Assembly (NCBI RefSeq): GCF_004664715.2
Contig: NC_051068.1
Coordinates: forward strand, 14,458,798-14,522,797
Source of the DNA: Peromyscus leucopus
Lineage: Eukaryota > Chordata > Mammalia > Rodentia > Cricetidae
Direction of reading: 5' to 3'
DNA: 64,000 bases
Made by a program: the position numbers and the translations under genes. Below the pieces are notes generated by a model that was given only the letters and a program-made list of their open reading frames with translations, was not told the DNA's origin and ran no database searches. Every line of letters begins with the position of its first letter. Positions within the stretch are counted from its first letter, which is position 1. Of this stretch, positions 12,042-23,703 are shown one piece after another.

Positions 12042-13725
12042 TATCTCCAGCTTCCTTTTGATCAACTAGTGTTCGTCATGTGATTCTGGGGATAGAGGGC
12101 TTCAATCTCTGTGCTTCATAACATTCGGGATTTGGAGAAAAGCCCTGAGATGAAGCAGAAGAGAAGTACTCATTCAGACCCCTAGATGCCTGCTTGGATT
12201 CCTCAACCAGGGTGGTCCCTGTACCCGGAAACCCGGTCGAGGAGGAAGGACATTTGTCCCCAAAACCTTCCGAAGATTGTCAATATTCCTGGCACTGCTT
12301 TCAGAAGGATACCCCACCCCCCAAGGATGAGGCTAGTTGACAGAAAGAGTCTCCAGGAGATTCTCGTGACCCTTGAACGCATTTTTTTTAATGCCCAACA
12401 GCAATAATGGCCATTTAAGTATTGATTATATAATATGTCTGCTGAGGTGGCAAGCACATTATTGTTCAAGAGGCTGGGGGATAAAAAACTAGGTTATCTA
12501 TGGACTCTCTCAGCCAATGAGCATTTCTTCGACAGAGGTCACACACAAAGCTATCTCAGGCCTTGTTTGACTGTATTCTGTGATTCTCGTTGATGGCTAA
12601 CACAATGAGATGGCAGACATGTCCCAAGGCCTTTGAGAGCAGCCTTATGTTTACCATGGTATGGGTGTCATTACTTCATCACCACCAGGGGACCATAGTC
12701 TTAGGGAAGTTGCTTCCTGAGGAAGGCTGTGGAAAGCCCATGGTGTTGCCCATTAGTATACTCACATGCTAATTAGGATGATAAATTGGTTAAGTAGACA
12801 CTGAAAGGCAGGTAGGACATAATCTAATACTTTTCCTTTCATCCAAAAAACTACAATAGATGGTGTATAGTAATTCTGCTGTGTGTAGCATCAGCAGTGG
12901 GGGCCCCGGGCTTTTATTACAACCTGAATTACATCCCCTGTGTGGGGATGCTAGACAGCCGATCATGTATTAAGAATTCAGCTGAGATCACAGGCTCCGC
13001 TCACCTAACCCTTGTGTGGTGTGGTGAGGCTGACTTTTGGTTACTGGATATCAAAGCAGGTCTAGCCGGCTAAACAGCGATTGATCCTTTCTCCTCTTTC
13101 AAGTCCTTCCTTCAAAAATAGCTTTAAAGCAATCATCTAATAAGTGTCAGAATAGAAGACAGAGAATGTCAGTGCAAGCACTAGGCAGATGTCTACACCA
13201 GCTTAAAATTTCTGCGAGATGTTCAAGGACCAAACAAGGTTTTTAGAGTAAATGCTATCATCTCCTAAGAGGCGGGGAATCCTGAGTGGGCTGCACCGAT
13301 GTGAAAACGATGCAGTGGCTCAAAGTGATGCAAGGCCGGGCAGAGAATTCTGCTAAGGGAGTGCACAGTCATTCCATGTGCCCACAAAACCGAGAGCAAG
13401 CATGTTCCCTGCGCTTACACACATAGGGTCTACAGTATTTCCACAGGACATCCATAAGAATGTACCTACCTCCTTTTAAGCTAAGGAAGTAACCATGCAC
13501 ACAGCCAAGCATTGTTCACACACATCCTGACTCTCTTCTCTACTTCCTTTGAAGTCAGACCTGCTCATAATGCCTGCTTTAGCCAACAAATTATGAAAGG
13601 AAGCGGCCCATGCCATTGCCGGGCAGAAATATTAGAAGACAGTGGGGAATATGCCATGTTCCTGTTCCATGTCTTTGTGACCACGGACACAACTGTCCAG
13701 ATGGGCATCCTTTGGCTTGGTCAGC
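12040..13725. other. single-copy DNA, no gene seen
   Basis: No recognisable repeat in 1.7 kb. Frames are under 100 codons (12203-12469 minus is 88) and domain-free. Confidence 0.6.
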
Positions 13726-13767
13726 ATACTAGACACGTACTAGACATACTAGATCTGTACTAGACAT
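13726..13767 (+). repeat. short imperfect tandem repeat (actagaca)
   Basis: 'actagaca' or 'actagatc' recurs four times: actagacacgt, actagacat, actagatctgt, actagacatg. A small local duplication. Confidence 0.75.
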
Positions 13768-13968
13768 GACCATGGGAAAGAACTGTGCCTGCCTGTGATA
13801 AGCCGCTGAGATGTTGACAGAGTTTATGACCACACCAGAATTGTCACTAACCCAGATGACAAATAGTAATCACATACAAAGTACATACAGAAGGAAATGG
13901 AGTTAAGGACTGCTGATCAAGGCTTCATGTGGATCTGCTATCTTTCACTTTTAAATTAATTTATTATT

Positions 13969-13970
<2 letters not shown>

Positions 13971-14010
<40 letters not shown>
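13971..14010 (+). repeat. (TG)20 microsatellite
   Basis: Forty bases of pure TG, continuous with the antisense SINE that follows, so it is the complement of that SINE's CA-rich tail. Confidence 0.97.
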
Positions 14011-14011
<1 letters not shown>

Positions 14012-14145
14012 ACATGTGAGCATGCAAGTGTGTCTGTGTCTATGTGGAGGCCAGAGAACAACTTTTCAGAGTCAATTCCCTCCGTCCACAGTGGAATCTC
14101 TGGATCAAACTCAGGTTGTCAGATGTGCACCCCAAATGCTTTTAC
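14011..14145 (-). mobile_element. tRNA-derived SINE, antisense
   Basis: 'gtggaggccagagaacaact', 'gagtcaattccctccgtcca' and 'ggatcaaactcaggttgtca' are the reverse complement of the rodent SINE type also seen sense at 31465 and 54889. The tRNA-like head is lost near 14145. Confidence 0.7.
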
Positions 14146-14990
14146 CCATCATTTCCCTGTTACTTCTTGCCCAGTCCCTCAGGAACAGAACACAAATAAC
14201 TCATCAAAGTCTAAGCTTGTAATAGTTCAACATTTGTTTGAACAAACTACATTCTTCAGAGGAGAGTTCATTTAAGAAAGAAATAGACTCATTTAAAAAA
14301 TTAAAAATTGAGATTTCTTATAGGCAAAATCTGTTACTTTTGACCCCTGTAGTCCGGCTACATCCCAACCACACTTTGTACTTCTTAGGCATCTGCCCTT
14401 GCCTCAGAAAGTGTCTTTCCCATGTCATCCTTCAGAGGCAGTTCAAACATGTCCCCTTCTGGGCACTTTCCTCTGTCTGGTTCTCCACACTCATCAACCT
14501 TCACTCAGTCTGCATTTCAGTCTGCATTACATTACTGACACACCTTCACGCAGAAGCTGAGCACTCCTTATAATTCCTTTGTTTTATTCTACCATACTAT
14601 GGCCTAGCTGAGCCCCCGCCCCCAGCTTAATATGTATTCATTGATCATTGAATAGATTTGAGAGATTTATTTGGACATGATCAGGGATGTCCTGAAACAT
14701 ATGATTGGCCTGGCTGAGAATACTGAAGAAACAAAGAAATCCTTTCAGCTCCACGAAGGCAGGTTGGGATGCTGATACTTTAGCTATTCTTGGGGGGGAT
14801 TCGTTCTCTCTTGGCCGAGGACCAAAGCCTGCCTCCTGCACACCCATCATACATAGCTAATTTCCACTCTCCCCAGGGACCAAGACAGAAAAACAAAAGA
14901 GAAAGGAAGTAGGCATTTCAGAAGAGTAACCCACCCACAATGAGCCAGTTGAAAAAGGAAAATAAGGAGAGAAGAGAGATAGTGTGAGTG
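14146..14990. other. no gene seen
   Basis: Single-copy sequence. The 111-codon plus frame at 14238-14573 has no recognisable domain and no supporting splice context. Confidence 0.6.
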
Positions 14991-14999
14991 TGTGCGCGC

Positions 15000-15041
<42 letters not shown>
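14991..15041 (+). repeat. (CG)n(TGCG)9 microsatellite
   Basis: 'gcgcgcgcg' followed by nine TGCG units: a CpG-dense, strictly alternating purine-pyrimidine tract, flanked by TG-rich sequence (14980-15075). Antisense frames with THAR repeats are artefacts. Confidence 0.96.
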
Positions 15042-15554
15042 ATGTATTCATGTGTGTGAGTGTGTGAGCATGTGGGGGGGTGTTTAATTATCAAGGAATG
15101 CACAATTTAAATTGTATCTCATCATCCATCCTCTCTGCATGGTACCACCAACTCTTGGACTGGCCATCTCTGCCGAAGACGAGTCCTGAGGTGAACGCTG
15201 CTGCTGCTGCTGGTCCAGCAGTGGTCAGACTCTGGCAGGGCTTTGCTAAAGACCCGGGCCACTTCACTCTTTCCTCTTGTACCCTGTATCCCAGTATCCA
15301 TGACCTGGGAGATGCTTCTGGAAGTTCAGTCAGGGAAGAATAAGGAAAGGGAAACTTGGAGTGTGCGCTGAATTATTACCAGACTGACCTCTGCCGGTCC
15401 TTTTCTCCCTTCTCACTCATCTTACTCAGACCACCAACTTTGGGTTCAAACAGGTAGAGAATTAGGGCCTAGTTCTTTCACAAGCTTGTCATGAGTACCC
15501 CAAAATGTTACTTGGCTTTTTAGCCTTCTTTCCTAATCTGTGTGTAAATCAGAA
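15042..15554. other. no gene seen
   Basis: Unique sequence with a four-unit CTG run at 15199-15211. Confidence 0.55.
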
Positions 15555-15680
15555 TTGAGCCAAGCATGGAGGCATTCTCCTGTAAATTCAGTGTTTGGGA
15601 GTTGGAGGCAGGAAGATCAGGCTGTGTCTACATAGCAAGTTCAATGCTAGTCTCAATTACATGAAACTGCCTCAAAATCA
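15555..15680 (+). mobile_element. old B1-type SINE
   Basis: 'gccaagcatggaggcattct', 'gtgtttgggagttggaggca' and 'aggaagatcaggctgtgtct' follow the B1 order but with about 20-25% change by eye. No tail or direct repeats. Confidence 0.65.
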
Positions 15681-16535
15681 ATTCATCACCTATTGATAAT
15701 GTTTTTGTAATTTATAGGTAATAAAGTAAAACAGAGCTGACTCCTCCTGTGCACTTTCATAAAGATGGGATTGTGGCATCTCAGGCTGGTGATTGGTACT
15801 CACCAAGTTTTTCTCTTGTTACTGCTGGTATTTCTCTAATGAATTTTTTCTGTTCAGGGTCTTCTGGCTAAGATGGTCTTATTTGTGTCTAGATGACTAC
15901 TCTTTTCTATTAAAAAACTACTCTTTTCTAATATTATACTGGTCACCTGTAGTGATCGTTCTAAAAACAAAAGCAAGGCACCGTCTCACAGATCCTCTCC
16001 ATTTCTCTAAAACTGCAGAAACCTATTCAATCATTCTTAAGAATATATGATACAAGTCTTCCTGCTGTAGCTTGGAAGGGCTGCGGTAATCCATCTGGAT
16101 GGCACCGTAGTCTCACAGCCTAGGTCTGTGAGGAGGAGTTTTCCTAACAGCTCCTGATGTGTTCTCCCTGGGGAAACCTTTCAACTCCTTTTCAGTTGCA
16201 CAGGATGGACTTGACCACGTGACTTGCTCTGCCACTAGGACACAAGCTTACATGTGAGGGTTTGTCCTCCCCAACTCTGCTGGCCCCATGTGAAGGATAG
16301 CTTAGGCAGCCTCTTTTCGATGCAGAGCCTCTTCAAGAGAGCAGCCTAACCATCATGGACATTTCAGCCGAGTCAGCCATGGCCAGCCTACAGTGAAGGT
16401 ATATATCCAGGCAGGCCTACTAGAGAGCGTTCAGGTTACCAGGGACAGTGAGCAGTGTTGTTACAACGTTAGCACGGATGACTTACGAGTATCTTCGGAC
16501 TCTATAAAAACAGGAACTTTACTTCTGCGTAAAAA
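15681..16535. other. no gene seen
   Basis: Single-copy DNA; an 85-codon plus frame at 15793-16050 is T-rich and domain-free. Confidence 0.55.
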
Positions 16536-16590
16536 TTCTCTTTTTTTTCTCTCTCTTTCCCCCTCTCTCTCTTCCTTCCTTCCTTTCTTC
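16536..16590 (+). repeat. CT-rich polypyrimidine tract
   Basis: 'ctcttttttttctctctctt' then (CTTC)n-like bases. It is the complement of the A/G-rich tail of the antisense SINE that follows. Confidence 0.8.
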
Positions 16591-16720
16591 TTTTGTTCCA
16601 GGTAGAATCTCCCATAGCCCAGGCTAATCTATAACTCCTGTGTAGCTATGATGGCTGAATATCTGATCTTTGGGCATGCTAGGCAATCCTTCTAACACAG
16701 AGCTGCATCCTCAGCCCATA
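16591..16720 (-). mobile_element. B4-type SINE (B1 + ID head), antisense
   Basis: B1-like antisense part 'tcccatagcccaggctaatc' followed by antisense ID head 'gggcatgctaggcaatcctt' and 'acagagctgcatcctcagcc'. The order fits the reverse complement of a B4 element. Confidence 0.65.
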
Positions 16721-17165
16721 AGAATTATTTTCACTCATCCCCCACATTTTCATACTGCTAACAAACTCCTCATTTACCTACCTGTCTGTCCATGTTTCCT
16801 AGTGTCCATTACCAGTCTGGCATGTCCAAGTGTTCACCAAAAGTAAAGTGGACACGACACTTTCAACGAAATAAAAATAAGCCACAAAACTACAAAGATA
16901 AGCACTGAATCCAATGGCTTTTCTGGTTGGAATTTTAAATAGAAATACATGTGCATTGCTGCTTTTCTGGAGGCAAATAATGGTTTTTATACAACTACAC
17001 ACATAATCAAATCTGCCAATAGAAATGTCCGAGCTTATGAAGATTTAGTCTTTAGTAAAAGGTAATCACGCTGTTTCCCCTTCTAAGTTAGTGCTGAAGA
17101 GGCACACAGTAGCACTCACTGTAAGGCGGCAGAGAGGCAAGGAGCAGTGGGCCTCGCCAATCATT

Positions 17166-17250
17166 TAGGGCTGGAGGTGTAGCTCAGCAGTGGGGTGTGA
17201 GCTTAGCCTGAACGAAGCCTTCCATCCAATCCCCAGCACCCCACCCACAA
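17166..17250 (+). mobile_element. ID-like SINE head
   Basis: 'ggctggaggtgtagctcagc' with 'tccaatccccagcacccc' keeps the tRNA-like A-box and B-box regions of an ID/B4 head. No B1 half follows. Confidence 0.68.
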
Positions 17251-17944
17251 TATAGTTACCACTTCTGAAAGATCAACCCCTAAAAATAATCCAAAATATA
17301 GGAAACTAGGCACCAGAGCAGTATTGGAAATAAATCAAATTGCCGTTACCAGGAATTTGGCTCAGTCAGGTTAGTTAGATGCATCCGTTCGTGCGGCCAG
17401 TTACATGAACAGCTGTGAGGACTTTGGGGGCAAATACAGAGGAGCCATGGGGACATAAATAGGAAGGATCAGATTATAATGACTATACAATAACTGCATG
17501 TGTGCATGCAACTATAGAAAACTGTGTGTCAGTTCCTGCTGGCACTCCTAGCTTTCATTTGCTCTTACTATTTTTATAGTATAAAAATTTAGGAGACCAA
17601 TAGAATAAGTATGTTACTATGAAAGCACAGAATAACAGAGACAATTTTGATGTGGCCTTTGGGCTAATCCTCTACCTGAGGCTGACCCTGGTCGTTCGGC
17701 TGCTCCATCCCGGAATCCGGGCATCATGGCGCTCCACCATCTGCTTCAGACTGTCTCTTTAATCAATATTCATGAGTCTGCTTTGCAGGGGTTTAGGCTT
17801 TTTTAAGAAGTGGTTTTACTGACATGACTGACTGGCCTGATATCTGTTTATACAGCAACTCCTCATGGCTGTAGTGCAGGTCTGTGTTGGGAAAGATTTA
17901 ACATGGCCCAGTATTCACTTATTTACAAAAGGATATTTCATTTC
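17251..17944. other. no gene seen
   Basis: Repeat-free as far as I can tell. 17709-17721 is a perfect 6-1-6 palindrome (cccgga-a-tccggg) in a slightly CpG-richer patch. Confidence 0.5.
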
Positions 17945-18188
17945 TTTCTTTGTTTTAATTTTAATTAGTGTACAAAGTAATTGGTTTTTATGGAAATTTC
18001 AAGAAGACTTTGTCTGATAATCCCTCTCCTGCATACCTCCCACATGGTGTCCCGCCCTCCCACCCCTCGGCACTTCTTACCCATTTTTGTACCACATCTT
18101 CTATCAGCTCTCAGCCTCAACACCTCTCTTCTCCAGTTCTGGCCACATGACTTTACACACATACATGCACACACATGCACACACAGAT

Positions 18189-18224
<36 letters not shown>

Positions 18225-18530
18225 TTAAAGCTAGTTAGGATCTGCATCTTGAGAAAGAATATGTGACTTTTGTCTTTTAGAGTCTGGGTTATTTATTATA
18301 ATAATTTCCAAAGCCATCCATTCTCCTGTGAATTTCAGAATTTCATGGGTTTGTTGTTTTAGTTTTTGGTTTGGGTTTTTTTTAGGGGGGGCTCAATAAA
18401 ACTCCACTGTGTGGATGTACCACACTCTTTGCCCACTTGTCTGTTGATGAGCATCTAGACTGGTCCCACTCTCTTTGGTGGGGACTAGAACAGCAATGAA
18501 TGTGGATATGCAAACATCAACATATCACAC
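17945..18530 (-). mobile_element. L1 3' region, antisense, with embedded (CA)n
   Basis: T-rich start, pyrimidine-rich 'gtcccgccctcccacccctc', then 'cactgtgtggatgtaccaca', 'ctgttgatgagcatctagac' and 'cagcaatgaatgtggatatg'. The last three are the antisense of the well-known L1 segment near the ORF2/3' UTR boundary. A CA tract interrupts it at about 18155-18222. Confidence 0.62.
18155..18222 (+). repeat. CA-rich tract with (CA)16 core
   Basis: Pure CA from 18190 to 18222, preceded by CATG-interrupted CA units. Confidence 0.93.
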
Positions 18531-19735
18531 TTAAGTGATTGTGGTCTGCAGAGGGATGGCTTTTAAACTGGAGTCATAGGTCTCCCAAACATGACTAGAG
18601 GAGAATGTAGGCTAACACTTTAGTGTCTTAGCTCTTCCTGTGGGTCCGAAGCCTTCCCAAACCTCTAGTTGTCAGAACCTTCACAAAGTCAGAAAACTAG
18701 TGATTCTATGTCCTTGTCCCACATGCATACAATGGGTCACCAAGGCCTGTCCCTCTTGATAACCGTTCCCTGGCTAAACCCTTCCCTGTGAGCACCCAGT
18801 GGCCTTGCTTTCACAGGTTCTACCATGCTCGATCTGCCCGACTCTTCCTCACTGGCTAGGCCTGTTCTTACAGGAACGTGTCTAGGTAGAGATTTGCTTT
18901 GCAGCTCTTCAGGGCAGATTATCCCATGCATCTCACTGCCACCGGGCTGCAGCGCTCAGAACGGTGCTCGGCATGGTGCGTACTGACTTCAGCATGGTGG
19001 AGGTTACTCGCTGCGCTCCTCCAACATCACAAAGTCTGTCCCACCAACAGTCTCTGGGAGGAGCATGGGACAGTCTACCTCAGTCTACCTTGGACTCTGA
19101 GTCCATGTAGGAAAAGCTTCTTGTCTGGGACTTCTTGTGCCTGGGTCTCTAGAGGGCCTTTTATTCGCAAATTGTGTCCATGTGCATCCTCCAGCAAAAC
19201 CCTGCTTAGAAGGCAATTGTGCCTTCCCAGCTCCTGATGCCACCGACCGCTTGTGTTAGCTTCCTGTTCTGAGATGGGTCAGGATCACACAGATGTTGTT
19301 TATTTACTTTTACCATCAGCATGAAATTCTTGGTTGTGTGGCTCAATGATAGGTAACGTTATTCTGCAGTGATAAGAACCAGCGGCAACAGGGTGTAAGA
19401 CTTTCCTCCCAGTTTTGCTAGACACACTTGACAAAGTAAGTGTGTTACACTTAAGGTACAGAACATGATATTTTGATGCGTGCGTACACGGTTTGATGAG
19501 TTAATTGACAGGCCTGTCCCTGCACACAGCTGTGGGGTTTGATGTAACACTCAGCACGTTTCAAATGTACAGTAGTGTACAGTAGCACTGGGGGGGGGGT
19601 CACCGTCTGAACACTGGCGTCCTGCACAGCAAACATCATGTCCTTGGATGACAGCTCCCCTTCCCCACCTCCTAGTCCAACAACAGCATTATATCCCCAG
19701 CGTTCATGATCTTGACTTGCTAAGAAGCCGAAGCC
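18531..19735. other. single-copy DNA, no gene seen
   Basis: No recognisable repeat. The 112-codon plus frame (18899-19237) and the 130-codon minus frame (19451-19843, running into a B1) lack domains. A G10 run lies at 19590-19599. Confidence 0.55.
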
Positions 19736-19742
19736 ATATCTA

Positions 19743-19875
19743 ATGGTGGTGCACGCCTTTAATCCCAGCACTCGGGAGGCAGAGGCAGGCAGATCTCTGT
19801 GAGTCTGAGGCCAGCCTGGTCTGCAGAGTGAGTTCCAGGACAACCAGGGCTAAATAGGAAAACCCTATCTGAAAA
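19743..19875 (+). mobile_element. B1 SINE
   Basis: 'gcacgcctttaatcccagca', 'ctcgggaggcagaggcaggc' and 'gaggccagcctggtctgcag' identify B1; the A-rich (AAAAC)n tail runs to about 19943. Flanking 'gaagccatatctaa' and 'gaaaccgtatctaa' (about 19945-19958) look like a diverged target-site duplication. The 5' end is slightly truncated. Confidence 0.9.
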
Positions 19876-20068
19876 ACAAAACAAAACAAAAACAAAAAGT
19901 AAACCACAAAACAAACAAAACCAAGACCAAACAAACAAAAGAAACCGTATCTAAGCAAGATCAGTGGAATTTGTCTTCCCTCTCTGGCTTATTTCACTTA
20001 GCTCAAAGTTCTCCAGGTTAATGCAGTGTATCAAGTAACAGAATGTCCTTTCAGTTGTTCAGTATTTC

Positions 20069-20299
20069 ATTATCTATCACCTACCTATTTATCATTTACA
20101 TATAGCATCCATGTGTCTATTTACTAATCATCTATTATGTCATATCCATCATCTATATCTTTCTATCTATCTGCATATCTGTCATATCTATGTACCTATT
20201 TATCAGTTTCTCATCAATCTATCATCTGCTGTTATTTATCTATTATCTGTCTGTCATCATTTGTCATTCATCTATCTACCATCTATCTGTATATCTATT
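20069..20299 (+). repeat. degenerate (TATC)n-rich tract
   Basis: About 230 bases built from tatc, atct and catc units with many substitutions; it resumes after the URR1 element (about 20529-20570). The frames here are artefacts. Confidence 0.85.
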
Positions 20300-20307
20300 A
20301 TCTATAT

Positions 20308-20528
20308 CAGTGGTTCTCAACCTTCCTAATGCTGCAGCCCTCTAATACAGTAACTCATGTTGTGGTGACCTCCAACCATAAAATTATTTTCATTGCTGCT
20401 CCATAACTATAATTTTGCTACTGCTATGAATCATAATGTAAATATCTGTTTTCTGATGGTCTCAGGCAACCCCTGTGAAATGGTCATTCGACCCCAAAGG
20501 GTTACAACCCACAGACTGAGAACCACTG
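20308..20528 (+). mobile_element. URR1-type non-autonomous hAT transposon, complete
   Basis: 221-bp element bounded by terminal inverted repeats: 'cagtggttctcaacctt' at the left and 'actgagaaccactg' at the right (12 bases match). It is flanked by an 8-bp target-site duplication, atctatat (20300-20307) and atctatag (20529-20536), as expected for hAT elements. The body holds 'aaaattattttcattgctgc' and 'cgaccccaaagggttacaac', typical of URR1. No transposase is encoded. Confidence 0.93.
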
Positions 20529-20569
20529 ATCTATAGTATCTGTATCTATCATGTGTGTCTATTTATCAT

Positions 20570-21655
20570 CTCTCGCTATCACCTCTCCTATTACACATGG
20601 ATGCACAAACATACACCACGTTTTCTTTACCCACTCCTTCATGGATAGGCACAGGCTACTCAAATTTGTACCATGTAAGCACCAGGGCAGTAAACACAGG
20701 CATGCACTCTCTCTTGGACAAGTTTCTTCGTTCTGTTGGGTATGTCCTTAGTGGCTGCATTTAGAAGTTTTATTTTAGTTTGGTGTGTCATAGTATTTCA
20801 TAACAGCTGTAGTGAGTTCTGACTCCAGCTCTGATGTGCAGACCTTAAGGATTCCCTTAAGTCCACGTCTAACCAACAACTTTTGTTAAATTGCATTTCC
20901 CTGCCCCTCCAGTGTGAGTGATTTGTATCGTGCTTCAGAGGACTGCTTGTGAGGTCCTTCGCCTGCTTTTAAAATCAGGTTCTTTGCTTCGTCTGTTTGC
21001 TTCTGCTTTAGATTCTGTGGTTTACTTTTGACCTGTTGGAGTCTGGTCCTGGGAACACACAGCTTAAGCGACGTCACTTCCTGTGCCTGTCACCTTTTCC
21101 TCTGTCAATGTCGGCTGCTCATCTCAGTGTCCTGTTCCCTCACTTCTCCTCTCCGGGACCGCAGTGAGGCCCGAGTTCCTCACACTTTCCCTGGACTGTG
21201 TTCTAGTCAGACAGTTTGTGTCTAACTCCACTTTGATGTCCCTTTTCTGGGTCATTAGACAAGGATTCTCATGTGTGTGTGGCTAGCCTTCTGCACAGGC
21301 TTTCCACTGCGTGTTCTTGGTGCCTGTGTAAAACATCAGTAAAACATGTCTAGATGGCTTATTTCTCGGTCTTCTGATTCATTCCCTTACTCTGCATATC
21401 TGCCTTCCTGCCACAGCCGTGTGGTTTTGATCATCACCACTATGTATTATATTGAAATTAGGAATTACAATGCCTTGCCTCTGTTCTTCCTGCTTGATAT
21501 TTTCTCTCTATTATTTTCATTCTCTATTTGATTCATTTCTGCACTCATTTCTATTATTTAGTTTCTTCTGTTAACTTTAGTCTTAGTTTCTTCCTTCTTT
21601 TCTAGGTTCTTGAGGGCTACAAAGGGCATATCTTGCCAGGCGGGGTATTACTGTG
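20570..21655. other. no gene seen
   Basis: Single-copy sequence with TTCT-rich patches after 21480. No frame exceeds 70 codons. Confidence 0.5.
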
Positions 21656-21659
21656 ATTC

Positions 21660-22395
21660 ACAGAGTTCACAGCTGCAGGTACAGTTGAGGATGTCTTTCC
21701 TTCTCCAGGGCCTTTTCTCCCATGTGTAATGCCAGCTTCGAACCTTTAGGTATGTGTGTTTCATTTGGAATACCTGCGGAGGTCAGGAAATTAGTGAGTA
21801 AACTTGGGGAGGGGCTTCCAAGTGAGGCAAGATAAAGCCCAGTTAGACAGAAGTTCTCCATCTATAAATGAACAGGAAGGGTTAAGTGGGGTGGGCACAG
21901 GAGGGTGGGGTAATAAGGGAAGGGCAACTGACACTAATGACCTTCTGAAAAAGTCATGGAATCTCCTATTTTAAAAGCTTCCTGAAATAGTTACATATAT
22001 ACAAGTCTAAGAGAAGTTGTCCTATCATAGACAGCAATACCTCAATTAGACACCACAGATAGCAGATGAAAAGCCCAATGCCCGGAATGGGCACCATTAG
22101 AGTTGTTGGCCAATGAGGCCCCATGGGCCCCCCAACATTGCAGGTTCCTGCCTTTACTTTTGGCTGTTCTCTAGATGGCAAGCTCCTATTGCTGATGACA
22201 TCACACACATGATTCATAGCACATGGAGAAATCAAGTTGGGAAGATGGGGGAGGGAGGCTCATGCCACCCAAGATGCCAAGAAAGCTTAGGAGACTCGGG
22301 AGGCTGGACAAAGAACAAATCCACTTCTGTGAGCAGTCGGTCCACAATTCTATCCTTATTTCAGACCCATCTTAGGCTTGACACCAAAATTTGAG
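21660..22395 (-). mobile_element. possible rodent L1-derived sequence
   Basis: Phrases such as 'gggtaataagggaagggcaa', 'aagcccaatgcccggaatgg' and 'ttctctagatggcaagctcc' recall medium-repetitive rodent L1 3' sequences, but I cannot place the segment on a consensus. Strand is a guess. Confidence 0.28.
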
Positions 22396-22399
22396 CATA

Positions 22400-22712
22400 G
22401 TGTGCGTGTTTGTGTGTGCATGTGTGTGTGTGTATGTTATATTCATGTGTATGTCTATCTGTGTGTGAGGTGTACATGAATGGAGTCCAGAGGTCAACAT
22501 TAGACGTCTTTCTCTATTGCTTCTACCTTGTTTTGGAGGCAAAGTCTCTCAGTGAATCTGGAGCTCACTGAAGGAACTGGACTGACTGGCCCACTAGTCC
22601 CAGGGATCCACCTTGTTGCCTCCTTAGAGCTGGGATTATAGACATCTGCTCATGTTCCTTGCTTTTTACATGACTGCTGGAAGTTGAACTTAGGTTGTCA
22701 TGTGTAGCAAGC
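22400..22712 (-). mobile_element. B4-type SINE, antisense, first part (split)
   Basis: TG-rich lead-in (22400-22470), then 'gagtccagaggtcaacatta', 'gaggcaaagtctctcagtga', 'ctcactgaaggaactggact' and 'agctgggattatagacatct'. Breaks off after 'catgtgtagcaagc'. The missing head appears to resume at about 23041. Confidence 0.65.
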
Positions 22713-23040
22713 TTTTGTGTGGACCACCAGCTCACAAATAATGATACTGAAACTTATTAATTATGAAAGCTTGGTCTTTAGCTTAGGCTTGTCTCAATTA
22801 GCTCTTATAACTTAAATTAACCCATTTAAATCAATCTGTCATGTAGCGTTACCTCTCTTCCATCTTGCACCTCCTCTTTCTTCTCTGTGTCTGGCTGGCA
22901 ACTCCACCTTTTTCTTCCCAGAGTTCTCTCTGCCTGGAAGTCTTGCTTATCTCTCCTGCCTAGCTATTTGCCATTGAACTTTTCATTACACCAATCACAG
23001 CAAATATGTCTTCACACAGTACAAATCTCCCACAACGTAC
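22713..23040 (+). mobile_element. LTR-like rodent repeat inserted in a SINE
   Basis: Roughly 325 bases beginning 'tgtgtggaccaccagctcac' (22716), with 'cttattaattatgaaagctt' and 'ttaacttaaattaacccattt'-like text, ending near 'ctcccacaacgtaca'. TG...CA ends and the splitting of the SINE suggest a solo LTR; family not named with confidence. Confidence 0.45.
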
Positions 23041-23092
23041 ATGCAAATGCAGCAAGCACTTTACTGATAGATCCCTCTCCCTAACCCCAAGC
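23041..23092 (-). mobile_element. B4-type SINE, antisense, second part
   Basis: 'gcagcaagcactttactgat' and 'agatccctctccctaacccc' are the antisense tRNA-like head expected after the break at 22712; 'agcaagc' occurs on both sides of the insert. Confidence 0.5.
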
Positions 23093-23129
23093 TGGCACAT
23101 TTTAAAGTGGCTTCTTAGAAGCCATTGGG

Positions 23130-23166
23130 TTATTATTATTATTGTTGTTGTTGTTGTTGTTGTTAT
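23130..23166 (+). repeat. (TTA)n(TTG)n trinucleotide repeat
   Basis: Four to five TTA units followed by seven TTG units. Confidence 0.93.
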
Positions 23167-23700
23167 GAAGTCCAGAGAGTATCGCCCTTGGGCTGAGGCC
23201 AGCATAGGCACGTGTTCTGTCCGCCCTCACCAAGATGGCCTGTCATCAAGTAAGCAAAGCAATCAATGTGTATTACCCTGAATATATTATGAACATATAC
23301 AAACTGAAAGACGTGTTGCTTTCAAAGGATCTGGCTTTGGGGGTGGGCAGAGTCAGCAATGGCGGCCTCATCATCTACCCGTTCCCTGTGGAGATGGCTG
23401 ACACTTTCCCATGGGTCACAGTAGTTGTCACGGACATGGAAAATAGTTGCCATTTGTCACTATAGTCAAGACTTTTGAAACCCCTGCCCATGTCTGTCTC
23501 TTTCTCTGCCTGCTTGGGTTCATTCAGTTCAGAGTGTGTGGCTGTGGTATTGCTGCCGTCCCTTCCCAACCACACCAAAGGAGAGAAAATAAAACACCAA
23601 AGCTTTCACAGTGCATCATGGGCCACGAGACTTCATGTGTGTGATCTACTCTATGATCCTGGACAGTTTTGCTATTATTGTTGTTTTAAGATTTTTTTTA
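23167..23700. other. no gene seen
   Basis: Single-copy. A 76-codon plus frame at 23235-23465 has unremarkable composition and no recognisable domain. Confidence 0.5.
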
Positions 23701-23701
23701 A

Positions 23702-23703
<2 letters not shown>

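Noticed and set aside
17166..17250. tRNA gene
   Set aside because: The tRNA-like promoter boxes belong to an ID-type SINE head; no full cloverleaf can be drawn.
17709..17721. perfect cccgga-a-tccggg palindrome
   Set aside because: Short; one such palindrome is expected by chance and no partner sites are evident.
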